This document shows positions 1 to 11,028 of a stretch of 64,000 nt of DNA, piece by piece. The notes below the pieces were generated by a model. The model was not told the DNA's origin, did no database searches, and was given only the letters and a program-made list of their open reading frames with translations. The translations under genes and the position numbers were made by a program. The stretch is taken from assembly GCA_003427395.1 (NCBI GenBank), contig BFEA01000460.1, positions 555,812-619,811 of the forward strand, given 5' to 3'. Numbering within the stretch: position 1 is the stretch's first letter; each line of letters starts with the position of its first letter. The DNA is from Chara braunii (lineage: Eukaryota; Streptophyta; Charophyceae; Charales; Characeae).

Positions 1-339
<339 letters not shown>

Positions 340-348
340 GATGGATGT

Positions 349-412
349 GGTGTGTGTCTGCGGACGTGGTGTGTGTCTGTGTGTGTGTGTGTGTGTGTAT
401 GTGTGTGTGTGT

Positions 413-443
<31 letters not shown>

Positions 444-444
444 A
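349..444. repeat. GT microsatellite
   Basis: A (GT)n run with short TA interruptions, directly before the long unknown reading frame. It inflates that frame upstream, because GT repeats contain no stop codons in this phase. Confidence 0.93.
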
Positions 445-637
445 GTCTGTGGAAAATGTGTTTGAGAGCGATTTTGTTTATTTTGATTGTGTGGCATTGC
501 GAAACAGGATTACACGACTATTTATCAAATTTCGTGTTTCAATTCCAAGAAAAGAAAACAACTCTACCTTACGCACTTTGCATATTTTTGTAATACTTGT
601 TTTGTTTAGACATAGAGTTCATTCGTCTTGCAAAGAT

Positions 638-2128
638 ATGGATCTGACGCCCGAACAATGCGCAAGAGCATGCGACACAATTTTGAAGTTCGCAATTGAA
701 GGAGTTGATTGGACTCATGAGGATGACATGAAGATTTTGAAGGATCGTGTACCCTCGTACTTCGATGCTCGTATTGATGTAGTCAAAACATTGGAGTGGA
801 ACAACAATATGATTCCTCATGTTCTGCCCTTCCTTCAAAAATTGAAGAACGCTTCACTGCAAACTTTGAAGGCGGTAACCGCCACAAAAACCGAAGTCAC
901 ATCTCTCGAGTTCAATGATCTTGGAGTGTGGCTTTTCAAAAAAATGAACATCAACAAGGAAAAAATACTCGTTGATGGAAGTTATGACGAGCGCCAGTGG
1001 AAAGGCAACCTTAAAGCAAAGGCAATAAGTCATGAATATTTTGTGGAAAAGAACGTGGATGTTTTCAAGACGATTGCCGTCGATGTGTTAGCTTTATCGA
1101 ATCTACGAAGGGTAGGTGAAAAACAACCTGCGCAATCAGCTTGTGATTTGCCATGCGTGATCGCGGAAGATGAAGAGTATATTTTACTCTCCCAGTGGAT
1201 GGATTTGTGGCCAGCAGCAAGACGTGGACATTGCAGTTTTACTATGTTGGCTCATGTCATTGAGACATTGGAAGCAACACGGGGATTGTTGGCACCCAAT
1301 GGAGCAAGCTCTGCAGCACATTCAGTGTCATCAGTGACCCAAAACGCTTTGGTTGAAAGGTTAAATGCGTTTGCAACAACATCCCCCTCTACTAATTTGT
1401 CCAGTGTTAGTGAACTATGGGAGTCAATGCGGTCCGAGTGTGAAAAGTTAGATGCAGTTAAGGGTGCAGAAGAGAGTGGCGACGTGATAAATCATTTGTA
1501 TGGCAACAGTATTGGTTGTCGAGACTCACAACGAGAAACACATTTACCATGCATAGATTTCGCTATTCAGTATAAGTTTCAAGGACCGCAATCAATGGGA
1601 TTTGTGGAGGCAGATGGAGAGGGAGAAGATTGTGGTGTGGAATCTGAAGAAGAGAATGAGGAAGACACATTGGGTCAATTTTGGGATGACCATTCAGACG
1701 GGTCTGTTGATCCTAAAAAAGGATGGTGTCTAGCAATTTTACGACTTGCATCGACATTCGAACTTCGTCCATCTTCGGTGCTTGTCGTTGACACAAACAT
1801 TTCGTATGATGGTCATCTTCAATTCGATTTTTTGTCAGCGTTATCTTATCTCCATCCTAAAGGAACGGATCTTTCAAAAGGAGGGAAAAATTGGAATGTG
1901 TTGGTCAATCGTAGTTTGACCATTTGTGCATCAAGTTGGGATGGAGCAATGAGACTTATTGTACGTGGAGCGGGTATATTTTATCATGGTTTAGAACGCG
2001 AAATAAATAGTAATGACACCCACTCGATGATGCGTCTTCGGTACGGTGTGAGGGAAGATGAGTTGAAGGATAGAAATGAGGAAGATAAATGTTGCAGCAG
2101 CAGCAAGAAAAAACAGAGGAGTTCGTAG
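638..2128 (+). CDS. Hypothetical protein, 496 aa, intact, with acidic stretch and basic tail
   Basis: I do not recognise this protein. The frame is open further upstream, but that part is microsatellite translation, so I chose the ATG at 638 (protein starts MDLTPEQCARAC). The first 300 residues look globular. Residues about 323-358 are strongly acidic (EDCGVESEEENEED). A conserved-looking C-terminal part follows: VLVVDTNISYDGHLQFDF near residue 381, KNWNVLVNRS near 417 and RLIVRGAGIFYHG near 440. It ends in a Cys/Ser/Lys-rich tail (KKKQRSS) that could act in nuclear targeting. It lies about 0.6 kb upstream of a decayed Plavaka-like transposase on the same strand, so an accessory transposon protein is one reading and a host gene another. 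It is the only long undamaged frame among many broken ones. Introns could alter the ends. Confidence 0.55.
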   Translation: MDLTPEQCARACDTILKFAIEGVDWTHEDDMKILKDRVPSYFDARIDVVKTLEWNNNMIPHVLPFLQKLKNASLQTLKAVTATKTEVTSLEFNDLGVWLFKKMNINKEKILVDGSYDERQWKGNLKAKAISHEYFVEKNVDVFKTIAVDVLALSNLRRVGEKQPAQSACDLPCVIAEDEEYILLSQWMDLWPAARRGHCSFTMLAHVIETLEATRGLLAPNGASSAAHSVSSVTQNALVERLNAFATTSPSTNLSSVSELWESMRSECEKLDAVKGAEESGDVINHLYGNSIGCRDSQRETHLPCIDFAIQYKFQGPQSMGFVEADGEGEDCGVESEEENEEDTLGQFWDDHSDGSVDPKKGWCLAILRLASTFELRPSSVLVVDTNISYDGHLQFDFLSALSYLHPKGTDLSKGGKNWNVLVNRSLTICASSWDGAMRLIVRGAGIFYHGLEREINSNDTHSMMRLRYGVREDELKDRNEEDKCCSSSKKKQRSS

Positions 2129-2693
2129 CAGCAGAAATTCGTGGTTATGGTTGAACTTTGAAAAATGAAGCCTGGAGATTTTATTTCGAATATATATATA
2201 TTTTTTAATAGTTTCGGGTGATGTCATCGAACAATGTTTTTTTTTCAGAGTGAAGTGTTTATTTCTTATCATTTGACGCTTGTGATGCTGTTTTGTGAAC
2301 TCTAGTTGTAGTCGAGGTAAAGCGACGTATATTTGTATCATGAGTGAAGTGTTTATGACTTATTTTTTACTCTTATGATGGTGTTGGGTGAACTATGTGT
2401 AAAGTCCATAATAAGTAATATTGTTATGAAAGTGTTGTCTGAATATTTACGTTATTTGAAACTGAAATATTTTTCAATTCTTGTTAGTAACAATGAGAAT
2501 TGTCATTGAAAGAAATGCGGGTGAAATAAATAAAAGTACAATTTTGATTCATTTTTCTTCATATTCATGGGGGGGACTAATTTTATACGACCTGATTGAT
2601 TGTATGTTTCACTGACAACAATGACAACGGAGATTATTATCGTCATATATTTCCCATTACCGTGCATTACATAGGAGGCCGGGTGGACACACT
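2129..2693. other. AT-rich spacer, no gene seen
   Basis: The stretch is AT-rich with T runs and no open frame I can support. It separates the 496-residue frame from the transposase relic and could hold a 3' UTR and a promoter, but no definite signal is visible. Confidence 0.5.
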
Positions 2694-3461
2694 ATGGAGT
2701 CATGTTTCGATTGTGGACGAAGGTTCAGATGCAGAAGGACAATGGAGTCTCACAGGTCGAGGGGGTGTGTGGGCGAGACTGTGCACAATGAAGACGAGGT
2801 CCACGAACGAGAAATAAGTCTTCGCGTTGTGGAAAATGAAGTTGAAAACAACGAAATAAATGATGGCGGACATGAATGTGACAACGATATTGAAGATAAT
2901 GCAATCATGGATGTTGAGGAAGACGACCCTGGTGATGAGTTTTCTTCAGAGCATCGGTTGACAGCTTTGTCGTGCTCTGCGAGGGGGGGCATTGGCTTAT
3001 CTGATGGAGATATAGATGCTTTGTTATCTGTCATTTGCCACCCTAGTTTTAACGGCAGTCAACTGAAGTATACGAATTGTCGCACATTTAAGAAGTGGTT
3101 GGAAGGTTTGTGTGATGATGCGTCTTGGAACGAAACACATTTGAGGGACGATAGTTGACCAGTAGAAGCAACAACTCCTCTTTGGTGGCGTAAACGGGAT
3201 ATCACATTTAAGACTCTTGTTGAAGATGCATAGGTGAATAATAGTGATTACACATTAGAGGCAGACGCTATGGTAGACGATAATGAAATCGTGATCACAA
3301 ACGCTAAATCTGCAAAATTTTGGAATCACGCACAACAGGTAATTAGAAACAAAAAATGTTTAGATCAGAATGGTCAAAATCGTTACATTGTGCCGTTTAC
3401 TTTGTTTAGCTGGTCGCATGAAAACGACAGCATACCCTTTAATGTTATCACTTGCCGATAG
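2694..3461 (+). pseudogene. Plavaka-like transposase, N-terminal part with zinc finger
   Basis: The frame starts with a zinc-finger-like motif, CFDCGRRF...HRSRGC (C-x2-C then H-x4-C). This is the usual opening of Plavaka-group transposases of the CACTA superfamily. An acidic stretch follows, then LSDGDIDALLSVICHPSF and a WLEGL motif. The same frame continues past a TGA at 3156-3158 and a TAG at 3231-3233 to 3461, with text reading like the region before the transposase core (PLWWRKRDITFKTLVEDA). The core continues in another frame from 3370, so a frameshift or lost intron lies between 3370 and 3461. Family assignment rests on motif order and wording, recalled rather than searched. Confidence 0.6.
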
Positions 3462-4416
3462 ACCGGATCGTCCAACGCTGCTAGCTTACTTCCCGATCTT
3501 ACATCCGCTTCCTCACATTCATGGATGGATAAGCCAGACGACTGCGTTCATTCGTCGCAAGCGGAGTCTTTTCCATGAAAGTCTCGCTATCATTTTCAAG
3601 GAAGCAAAAAAAGCATCTCACGAAGGAATGGAAATGCATACCTCAAGGTATGGAAATATTACGGTTCATCCAGTGTTGTTAAATTACATACAAGATCATC
3701 CCGAAAGGTGTCTCTTGGCACTTGTAAAGAATGAACGTTGTCCAACGTGTATTGTGCTCACTGACAAACTTCATGAGCACATGAATTATAGTACTTTAGC
3801 GAGAACAGAGAATGTTGACCGGAGTACTTTGCACGACATTCATCATGAATCTGATGAATCAACACACCATGAAGCGTAAGGTTTCGCCAATGAATGCAGA
3901 ATGCACTACGATACTCCTTTTAATGGTCTTTGGAGGTTTTATCAAGGTTCTTCCAACAACGATTTGATGTTAGATTACCACTATGCTCTACAACCGGATC
4001 GAATGCACACCATAGATCATGGGATATTTAAATATATGATCGAAGGTATAAAAACGTTTTGCAATTCATTCAACCGTGTATCCGCAATGCTAGGTGAGTT
4101 GAATGCTCGTCTCAAGCAAATCACCCTTAGAGTCCGTCGTTCGTTCCAAAAGTTAATGATACCCGTCGCCACAGGAGCCGATTTCTTCACTCGCGAAGGT
4201 CGATTCGTAGCAAAACAATATCGAGCTGTCATGTCCGTTATATTGTTTATTGTTCATAATTTTGTTGACAACGCTAAGGGACGGAACCTTGTCAAATTGT
4301 TTGATATGTTTCTAGAGTATTTCATCAGTACGTTTCGAGTGACGAAACATACGACACAATCGCTAAACAGGTGCGAAAACCTTCTAAAAGAATTCATGGA
4401 TTTCACAAATCGTTGA
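3370..4416 (+). pseudogene. Plavaka-like transposase, core region
   Basis: One frame runs from 3370 to 4416 with a single internal stop at 3877-3879. The first half has LLAYFPILHPLPHIHGWIS, a HESLAIIFKEAKKAS stretch and a Cys pair in ERCLLALVKNERCPTCIV. This matches the place where Plavaka proteins carry a short Cys-x2-Cys motif after their large core domain. The second half has LQPDRMHTIDHGIFKYMI, the expected D-x-x-H-x-hydrophobic motif, and then FVAKQYRAVMSVILFIVHNF. Together these fit the middle of a CACTA/Plavaka DDE-type transposase that excises and inserts DNA in the nucleus. The stop, frameshift and missing ends make it non-functional. Confidence 0.68.
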
Positions 4417-5037
4417 TTCGGCTATTTACAGAAGTCAAATTGGAAGATAACGAAAATGCATGACATGAACAAGTTCAAAGCAACAGTGTTGCGGTCGGGA
4501 CTGCCAAACACATTTGCTGCACCCATATTCGTCTTTGTAAAGATCATTATCTTGCTTCAAATCGTCGAAACCCTTTGCAGCAAATGGTGAAGCACATTGT
4601 GCGTGCAACAACACTAGAACAACACGTGTCAAAAGTGAGGGTAAGACGTCGCAGAGAAGGCGAAAATTGATCGTCGATGTTAGAGGCGGAGAGGACAAGA
4701 TGAAATGTGTTATCTTCTATTGATATAAGGTGATTGCAATTTAACTGGTTCAGAATGACTAATGACATCATAAAGGAACAAGTTACATCATCCGACACTG
4801 AAGCATCAAAGTTTTTGCTTCACCTTCCTGAAAGACAACGATTTCATAGATGTTTAAGTACAACGATTTCATCAATGTTTAAGTACGTACATTGCCGAAC
4901 ATGGGTTCGAAGAAGTCAACGATAGCACAATCATTCGTCAAAGAACACATGTTGTATGTGTTTCTACTAACGACGGATATATTCGAGGAAGTGATGTTCA
5001 AGTAGCTAGGGCGACATCTGTTTTTCATGGTCGAGAG
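4417..5037. other. Degraded transposase linker
   Basis: This lies between the transposase core and its C-terminal domain. Only short broken frames are present (for example 4734-4925 on +). It probably holds decayed coding sequence joining the two, but I cannot follow one frame through it. Confidence 0.45.
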
Positions 5038-5391
5038 GTGCGATCAGATGTGAGTATGAGAGAAGGAAATAGCGAAGTGTGGTTAATATTTGTGGCGACG
5101 TTTTTTAGCCTGCAATGCTGTAGAAATAATGAAACAATGACGCATTCATGCTCATTTATACATTTGTACAAAGAATGTGTTCTGAACTCCATGAATCGTA
5201 CTTCATGTAAGTTGGTGCAACGAGAAAGAATCAGAGGTGTGCAACATTGCAACGTCATCGACATCGATACGATTATTGAACCAGTACACCTAGTTCCATA
5301 TTTCTTGAGACCCTCATTTCGGCATGATGTAGAACGTGCGAATTTTGAAGGTGAGGTGTTTTTTGTAAACAGATTCGTAAATGTCATATGA
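5038..5391 (+). pseudogene. Plavaka-like transposase, C-terminal domain
   Basis: The 117-residue frame ends CNVIDIDTIIEPVHLVPYF, a short insertion, then FFVNRFVNVI and a stop. Plavaka proteins typically close with this pattern: a strand with D-hydrophobic-x2-I, then R/E-x-VH-x-VP, then a W/FFVNRF block. It shares its phase with the core at 3370-4416. A stop-rich stretch separates the two, so they are parts of one broken gene. This ending is the strongest support for the family call. Confidence 0.66.
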
Positions 5392-5896
5392 CAGTTTGTG
5401 TCATATTCTTTCTCTTTGAGTTGTTCAATGATGAAAACTTTTTATTTGTGTGTTTTGAGGTGTGTGTAAACGACTCCCTGACTATACAAAGGATATAATA
5501 CGTTGGGCAAGACTAGAGAATAAATTCGTTTCCAAAAGGTCAAGACAAGGACGATAATGAAAATGGAAAACAACGAAAAGGTGAAGCACGTCATGGTATA
5601 AGTACAAATGAGATTCATCAAGAACAGAAAAAACCTCGAGGAAGTGGAAGGGGACACCAACTTAATGAGCATGTGAAACGAGGAAACCAAATTCCGACAA
5701 AGAAGAGCAGACAAAAAAGGTAAATGGAAAGACTTCAAGAAGAGGAGGACGAGGGAAGTCGGAACGTATTCGCTATACACAGCCGATAAACTTGAAGATA
5801 ATATCAACAGTTGAGGAGCAAATGTTATCAGAAGAAGAGGTAAAGCAAATGTATCAGCGTCCTATGTTAAGTTTATCTGTAGATGCTTGAAAATTA
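5392..5896. other. Spacer between transposase and protease relics
   Basis: No convincing frame. The DNA is A-rich and includes GAAGAGG-type purine repeats near 5690-5760 that would encode charged, disordered peptide. Confidence 0.4.
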
Positions 5897-6271
5897 TTGT
5901 CGCCGACACCTATCCCACGAACATTCGGAGAGAATATGCGTGAGATTATAAGGAGTGTATCCGGGATGTGCGACACGAAGAGTAAAGACTCGACATATTT
6001 AGACGATGTTGCTGTGGATGATGAAAATCAAGAAAGAGACGACCGGACGAGGGACAAGAATCAAGTGTGTGCAGAAATCATGACAGGTGTTGCTCCTTTC
6101 GACACTACATGTGATGTCGGTAAGGACACGATGACATTTCAGAACGAAGGAGGAGGCAACATCGATCATCATCCACAACGTCCAATCGGGCAGGTGACGA
6201 AATTGTCGAGCAACACCATTGATGACATATCGGAGAACTTGAAAGAAAAGACGAAGTTAATGACAGTATGA
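5897..6271 (+). CDS. Acidic hypothetical fragment upstream of Ulp1-like protease
   Basis: A 124-residue frame rich in Asp, Glu, Asn and Thr (for example DDVAVDDENQERDDRTRD). It looks disordered and has no motif I recognise. It overlaps the next frame by four bases (ATG at 6268 inside the TGA region). It is probably the N-terminal extension of the protease gene, shifted out of phase, but could be noise. Confidence 0.3.
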   Translation: MSPTPIPRTFGENMREIIRSVSGMCDTKSKDSTYLDDVAVDDENQERDDRTRDKNQVCAEIMTGVAPFDTTCDVGKDTMTFQNEGGGNIDHHPQRPIGQVTKLSSNTIDDISENLKEKTKLMTV

Positions 6272-7460
6272 ACATGATGAGAATGGAGAACGACGAAGCA
6301 GTGAAGGCGAAAGTGGAGAAAGTGAACATGTTAAAGTCAAGTGGTGTAAATATCGTAAATGACGAGAAGGCGGTGCAAGAGGAGACAAGTGGACTTAGTG
6401 GAGATATGAACTCGAGATCATTGATAAATGTAATTTCACTCAGTGATGAAAGAGTTTCATTGCCGTCAAGTTGTGATGGGGACAAAAACTCGCAAACGAT
6501 TTCACATCTTCACGAGGATGAAAATTTCGGAGTTGAGAAGAGGGCGCTACCACCTTTGTCTCTAGGCACCGTTGCTGAGTATTTTCCTTTCAATTGGCGT
6601 CCCTCCCATACAGAGCATTTTGTGATCAGGATGGATGATATTGAGTCACTGCGATCGGCAAGCTGGTTGACAACAAATATCGTTGAGATTTATGATCAAT
6701 AGGTGTACGAGTCGGTCATTAAAAAAACAACAATATGTCTCACGTGGAGGTGACTTCCGTGTTGTGGTATAGCAAGATACACAACACTCACGAAGATGTT
6801 GATGTGAACTGTCCTCCCGATGTCGAAGTTGTGAAGGACGTGTGTAGGAAGAGAAGGAAGGGAATGACATTGGTGTGGAATAAGAAAATCGTCATAGTGC
6901 CAATTTTGCATGCACATCATTATACAGTTCTCATATTTGTCGACGTTGGTGTACTGTTGAAGAAACCGGATCTTTCAAGGACACACTCGTGCGCGATCTT
7001 CCACATCGACTCAAAGAACAGTTTCGGGATGCCAGCGTTTGAATCATTATTGATGCATCTGTTCTACATACACATGACAGCCATGTTCGCACAAGATATT
7101 GACATTACAGCACAGCGTCTCGTGTGGGCATGGGGACAATTTGTGGGTGGGGAGAGCATTATAGAAAGCGTCAGGTGTCAACAACAATGCAATAACAAGG
7201 ATTGTGGCGTCATGATGTGTAGAAATATTGAAAGTTTGCTCGAGACCATTGCAGAGAGCACAGATGTGTTCAGAACGAAGGAGGAGGCAGAAGAAGCGTC
7301 CGCACGTCTCAAAAACAGAAAACCTCATGAACATCGGATGATTATGATAAGGGCGGTGGCAGATATTTATATGATGTTGCCGACATTGCATACGCTTGAA
7401 AAATTTGTAGCAATCTTCAAGAAACACATTACAAGACGACGAAAACCAAGGGTGAACTAA
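6268..7460 (+). pseudogene. Ulp1/SENP-like cysteine protease (peptidase family C48), frameshifted
   Basis: Two frames make up one gene. The first (6268-6702) has an acidic N-terminus and ends MDDIESLRSASWLTTNIVEI, the usual helix before a Ulp1 fold (normally W-L-N/D-D). A stop and frameshift follow. The second (6735-7460, 241 codons) has the catalytic motifs in order: HAHHYTVLIF (His61 or His62), FHIDSKN (Asp92), the Gln pair near 149-151 and KDCGVMMC (nucleophile Cys157). Ulp1-type proteases cleave SUMO or related modifiers. Many CACTA, Mutator and KDZ-type transposons carry one, and this one lies 0.9 kb downstream of a Plavaka-like transposase on the same strand. The frameshift breaks the gene, although the catalytic half is open on its own. 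Confidence 0.72.
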
Positions 7461-7929
7461 GAACGTGCTAAAGGAAGGTAGGACAATATCCGTGCAATAG
7501 TTAAAAAATAAAGCGTTATCAAAAAATTATGTGTTTTAAATAATTAAAAAAATACTATAATGTATAAAATAAAGGGGTGTTTTATAAAGTATCAGAATGA
7601 AAAAAATAAAGTAATTGAAAGTGACATTATCACTTGTAATGTTTCTTTTGCATAATAAACAATACGAAAGGCAAAACATATATACTTTTTGACATATACA
7701 ATATTTATTAACTTATGTAATATGTTTGTTTCAATTTTACGTTTGGTATACAGAGCAAAACATTTTGGCTAGAAACCGGAGGCAGCAAGGGAAGACAACT
7801 AGCATTGAATAGGCTGAGGGGAAAACATATGGATGAACAAGACGACAACAAGCAAAGGTGTAGAGATCGATCAGAGGCATCACACCGTATACAGGTCATA
7901 CCCTGCATGACGAGGGGCGACGACATGAT
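7461..7929. other. AT-rich spacer, no gene seen
   Basis: An AT-rich stretch with AATAAA-like clusters around 7507-7660, which would suit polyadenylation of the upstream + strand gene. No supported frame. Confidence 0.4.
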
Positions 7930-8531
7930 ATGAACGTTCGAAAATCTCGTAAAGGAGGAGAAACGCACATCGTCAATGACATGTCTGGAGAAAAACTGGA
8001 TAGTAGGTATCGTAAAGACGGTGAGAGAACACGAACTGCGCAGGTGGAATCAAGTTACAGAAACATGATTGACATGCATCGAGACGCTAGTAAAGTGAAT
8101 TCGACCCGGATACGAAAGATCACACAATGAAGAACAATATTGTACGGGATATAGAGGAATCCCTACTGCAAACGCCAAAAAGGAAAATTTTTCACGAAGA
8201 TATGAGAAGTGGCAATGTACCGCGTGCTCCTGCGAAATGTGGGATACGCACATCGGACCAAAGGCACGAACCAGAGTATCGAGAAATGTCTTGCAGGTCA
8301 AGAAGACAAGGCGGCGATGAGACTGATGCAAGCGAAGATGGCGGGTCTCATAAGATTGATGAGACGGATTCACTGGAAAGACATAAAGAAGACTCATATA
8401 ACGAAGAACGAAATAGAAGCAGGAGATATCATGGAGATTCATCAGGGGAACGTCATAAAATAAAAAATGAGAAGGACTACGAAGAATGCGAGGATGCGGA
8501 AATGGACGACGAGTACGATGAGAGAAAATAA
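7930..8531 (+). pseudogene. Charged disordered hypothetical fragments
   Basis: Two adjoining frames (7930-8130 and 8127-8531, overlapping by four bases) encode Lys/Arg/Glu/Asp-rich peptide ending in an acidic tail (EECEDAEMDDEYDERK). The composition matches the linkers near 2.8 and 6.0 kb. I see no domain. It may be another piece of the same transposon-borne coding region. Confidence 0.3.
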
Positions 8532-8813
8532 GAAAGTGAACCTGAGTTCGACGAAGATACAAAAGAAGACGATGACTTGTCATCGAGGGGGCAACTCGAG
8601 AACATAAGTGATAGAGCAGAAGAACAACAAATAGGTAAAAATTCGTTTTCATTTATTCGAGTTCAAACTGAAGTGTTCAATAAATGATTTTTTTTTTTTT
8701 TTTTTTAATCTTATAGCTAGGTAGCATGGGTTATCTGGGCGGATAATATGGTCAGATTAGAGGGGGGACGCTTAATTCCTTCTATAATTTTTTATCTAAA
8801 TATTATTTTCTTG

Positions 8814-8844
<31 letters not shown>

Positions 8845-9115
8845 TTGTCGAGTAGTTAAAGATGTCCTCAAGCCAAAAGTTAGTTCATATCATTGATATG
8901 AACAACATATTTTTTTTTCCATATTTTTTTGAAATTTTATTTTCGGCATTTTTTTTTTTTTTGCGTAGGAACAAATTTTCCATATCCGGGATTAATCCGG
9001 AAATTTCTTTCGGATTGAAAATTGCGGATAAAATTTGTCTGCTGGATATCCGGATTTGCTACTTAGTCTTATAGTGACATTTGTATATACATGAAAATAC
9101 GATCGACTAATTTAG
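8532..9115. other. T-rich spacer with poly(T) tracts
   Basis: Long T runs lie at about 8690-8706, 8815-8839 and 8950-8962, with TCCGGATAT-type repeats near 8980-9055. No gene is supported. Confidence 0.5.
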
Positions 9116-9928
9116 TTGGGGTTGTCACCCGGTTGTGTGTGTGGATTTTTCATATGTGCAGTGCGACGACGACGAGGTACGTGTGTTTTCGACAAAATGA
9201 AGGATCGTGCAAAGTTTGTTGGCAAAAAACTTCAAGGTATAGAATCAGATATAAAGATAACGAAACAACTGCTTCGTTGTATGGCGAAGACCTTTTCTTC
9301 GTCCCGCGCCAAGGACAATGAAATGTACCCTTCTTTAAATATTTTTGTTGATGTTTTTCTGAAATTTGTTGGAACACTTTCTGTGGAAGCTCGGGGCGCA
9401 GTTGATAGGGTATTGAAATGGTAAGGAATGAGGGCAATCTGTGGTAAGGGTTCAAGAGAACTGACGAATATCAGGGGCGAGATTGCTTATGAAATCGTGA
9501 GAGGGTTTTGGAGTGGTTTAGGACTTTCGTATCCGTGTGGCAGTTTAATAGACAACTTACAGAAAAAACGCGACGAGATGAGGAACAAAATGAGGGAAGA
9601 CTCATCTTGGAGAGTGAAAGGTAATGAGCTGTGGGGTGCACAATAATTCAAGAACGTCGTCGACGAGGTACTCTACCGAGACTACAAAGAACTGAATAGG
9701 AGAGGCTGCACGCTACAACAAATGACTTTTGCTCATATGGTGCTTGATTGTCATATGAACAACAAGAGTCGTCCTGCACGCACTGCCCTTACTACACAAG
9801 AGATGAGACTAATCGAGGAGACCATCATCACAACACACAAGACGAAAGTCACGAAAGTTACAATTAATGTGATTCCTCTTGATAAAAAAAAACGGGTCGT
9901 TGAAACTGCAAGAAAGATTTGGCAATAA
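9116..9928 (+). pseudogene. Unrecognised broken reading frame, about 270 codons in one phase
   Basis: Three consecutive frames (9116-9424, 9428-9646, 9722-9928) share one phase and are separated only by TAA codons at 9422 and 9644; the third ends at TAA 9926. The text stays protein-like throughout (IRGEIAYEIVRGFWSGLGL, TFAHMVLDCHMNN) and continues weakly to about 10,050. I recognise no family. It is on the same strand as the transposase and protease relics and could belong to the same large element. Confidence 0.4.
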
Positions 9929-10341
9929 AAGGACTATGTTGGGAAGAAGAGCAAAACTGAAGTGCTGAAAATGAAAGACGAACACAAGTTCCTCAGCATA
10001 TTTGACAGGGTCGAGAACATTGATTGCGCGTGCGCATATTATGAATGATGGCGACGGTAGTGAAGATGCTCGGACACAGAAAAATGTTGTCGAATTGTAG
10101 TCACAAAGACGGAATAATCCTCTTTAGAAGGATGATGAACGTGTAGATGAACATCGTAAAAAAGATAGACGTATTTAAAGTACTATATAGCGGAATCATG
10201 ACACATGATAATTTTTTATTTGTAATCAGTGCATATATATACATGTGTCACAGACATACGAAGGGAGGAGCGAACAAAGGGAGCGAAAGGGAGCATCTGT
10301 AAAAAGCAGATGGAGGGAGAAGTGAAGGCGCGCACGCTCGA

Positions 10342-10342
<1 letters not shown>

Positions 10343-10400
<58 letters not shown>
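10343..10400. repeat. GA microsatellite at gap edge
   Basis: A pure (GA)n run that ends exactly at the N gap, the likely cause of the assembly break. Confidence 0.95.
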
Positions 10401-10748
10401 NNNNNNNNNNNNNNNNNNNNNNNNNNNNNNNNNNNNNNNNNNNNNNNNNNNNNNNNNNNNNNNNNNNNNNNNNNNNNNNNNNNNNNNNNNNNNNNNNNNN
10501 NNNNNNNNNNNNNNNNNNNNNNNNNNNNNNNNNNNNNNNNNNNNNNNNNNNNNNNNNNNNNNNNNNNNNNNNNNNNNNNNNNNNNNNNNNNNNNNNNNNN
10601 NNNNNNNNNNNNNNNNNNNNNNNNNNNNNNNNNNNNNNNNNNNNNNNNNNNNNNNNNNNNNNNNNNNNNNNNNNNNNNNNNNNNNNNNNNNNNNNNNNNN
10701 NNNNNNNNNNNNNNNNNNNNNNNNNNNNNNNNNNNNNNNNNNNNNNNN
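10401..10748. other. Assembly gap (348 N)
   Basis: An uninterrupted run of N. Frames drawn across it are meaningless. Confidence 0.99.
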
Positions 10749-10859
10749 ACACAAAGAGAGATGAAGAAAGGCTAAGAGACTTGTTAGGTAGCAGTAGACA
10801 TGATGAAATCGTTAACTTGTTATATTCGATGCGGCTATGTTTTATTACGGGAAACAAAA

Positions 10860-10982
10860 TACTATAGTTTGGGTAGACATGTGACGATGTTTTTTCCCAT
10901 GGGACTGTGTTTTGGAGGTACGAGTAACCAACGTTGCTTTCGTTTTGTCATTTGAGAGAGAGAGAGAGATAGCGAGAGATAC

Positions 10983-11028
<46 letters not shown>

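Noticed and set aside
10216-10867. Frames of about 210 codons spanning 10.2-10.9 kb
   Set aside because: They cross the 348-base N gap and the GA microsatellite, so their length has no meaning.
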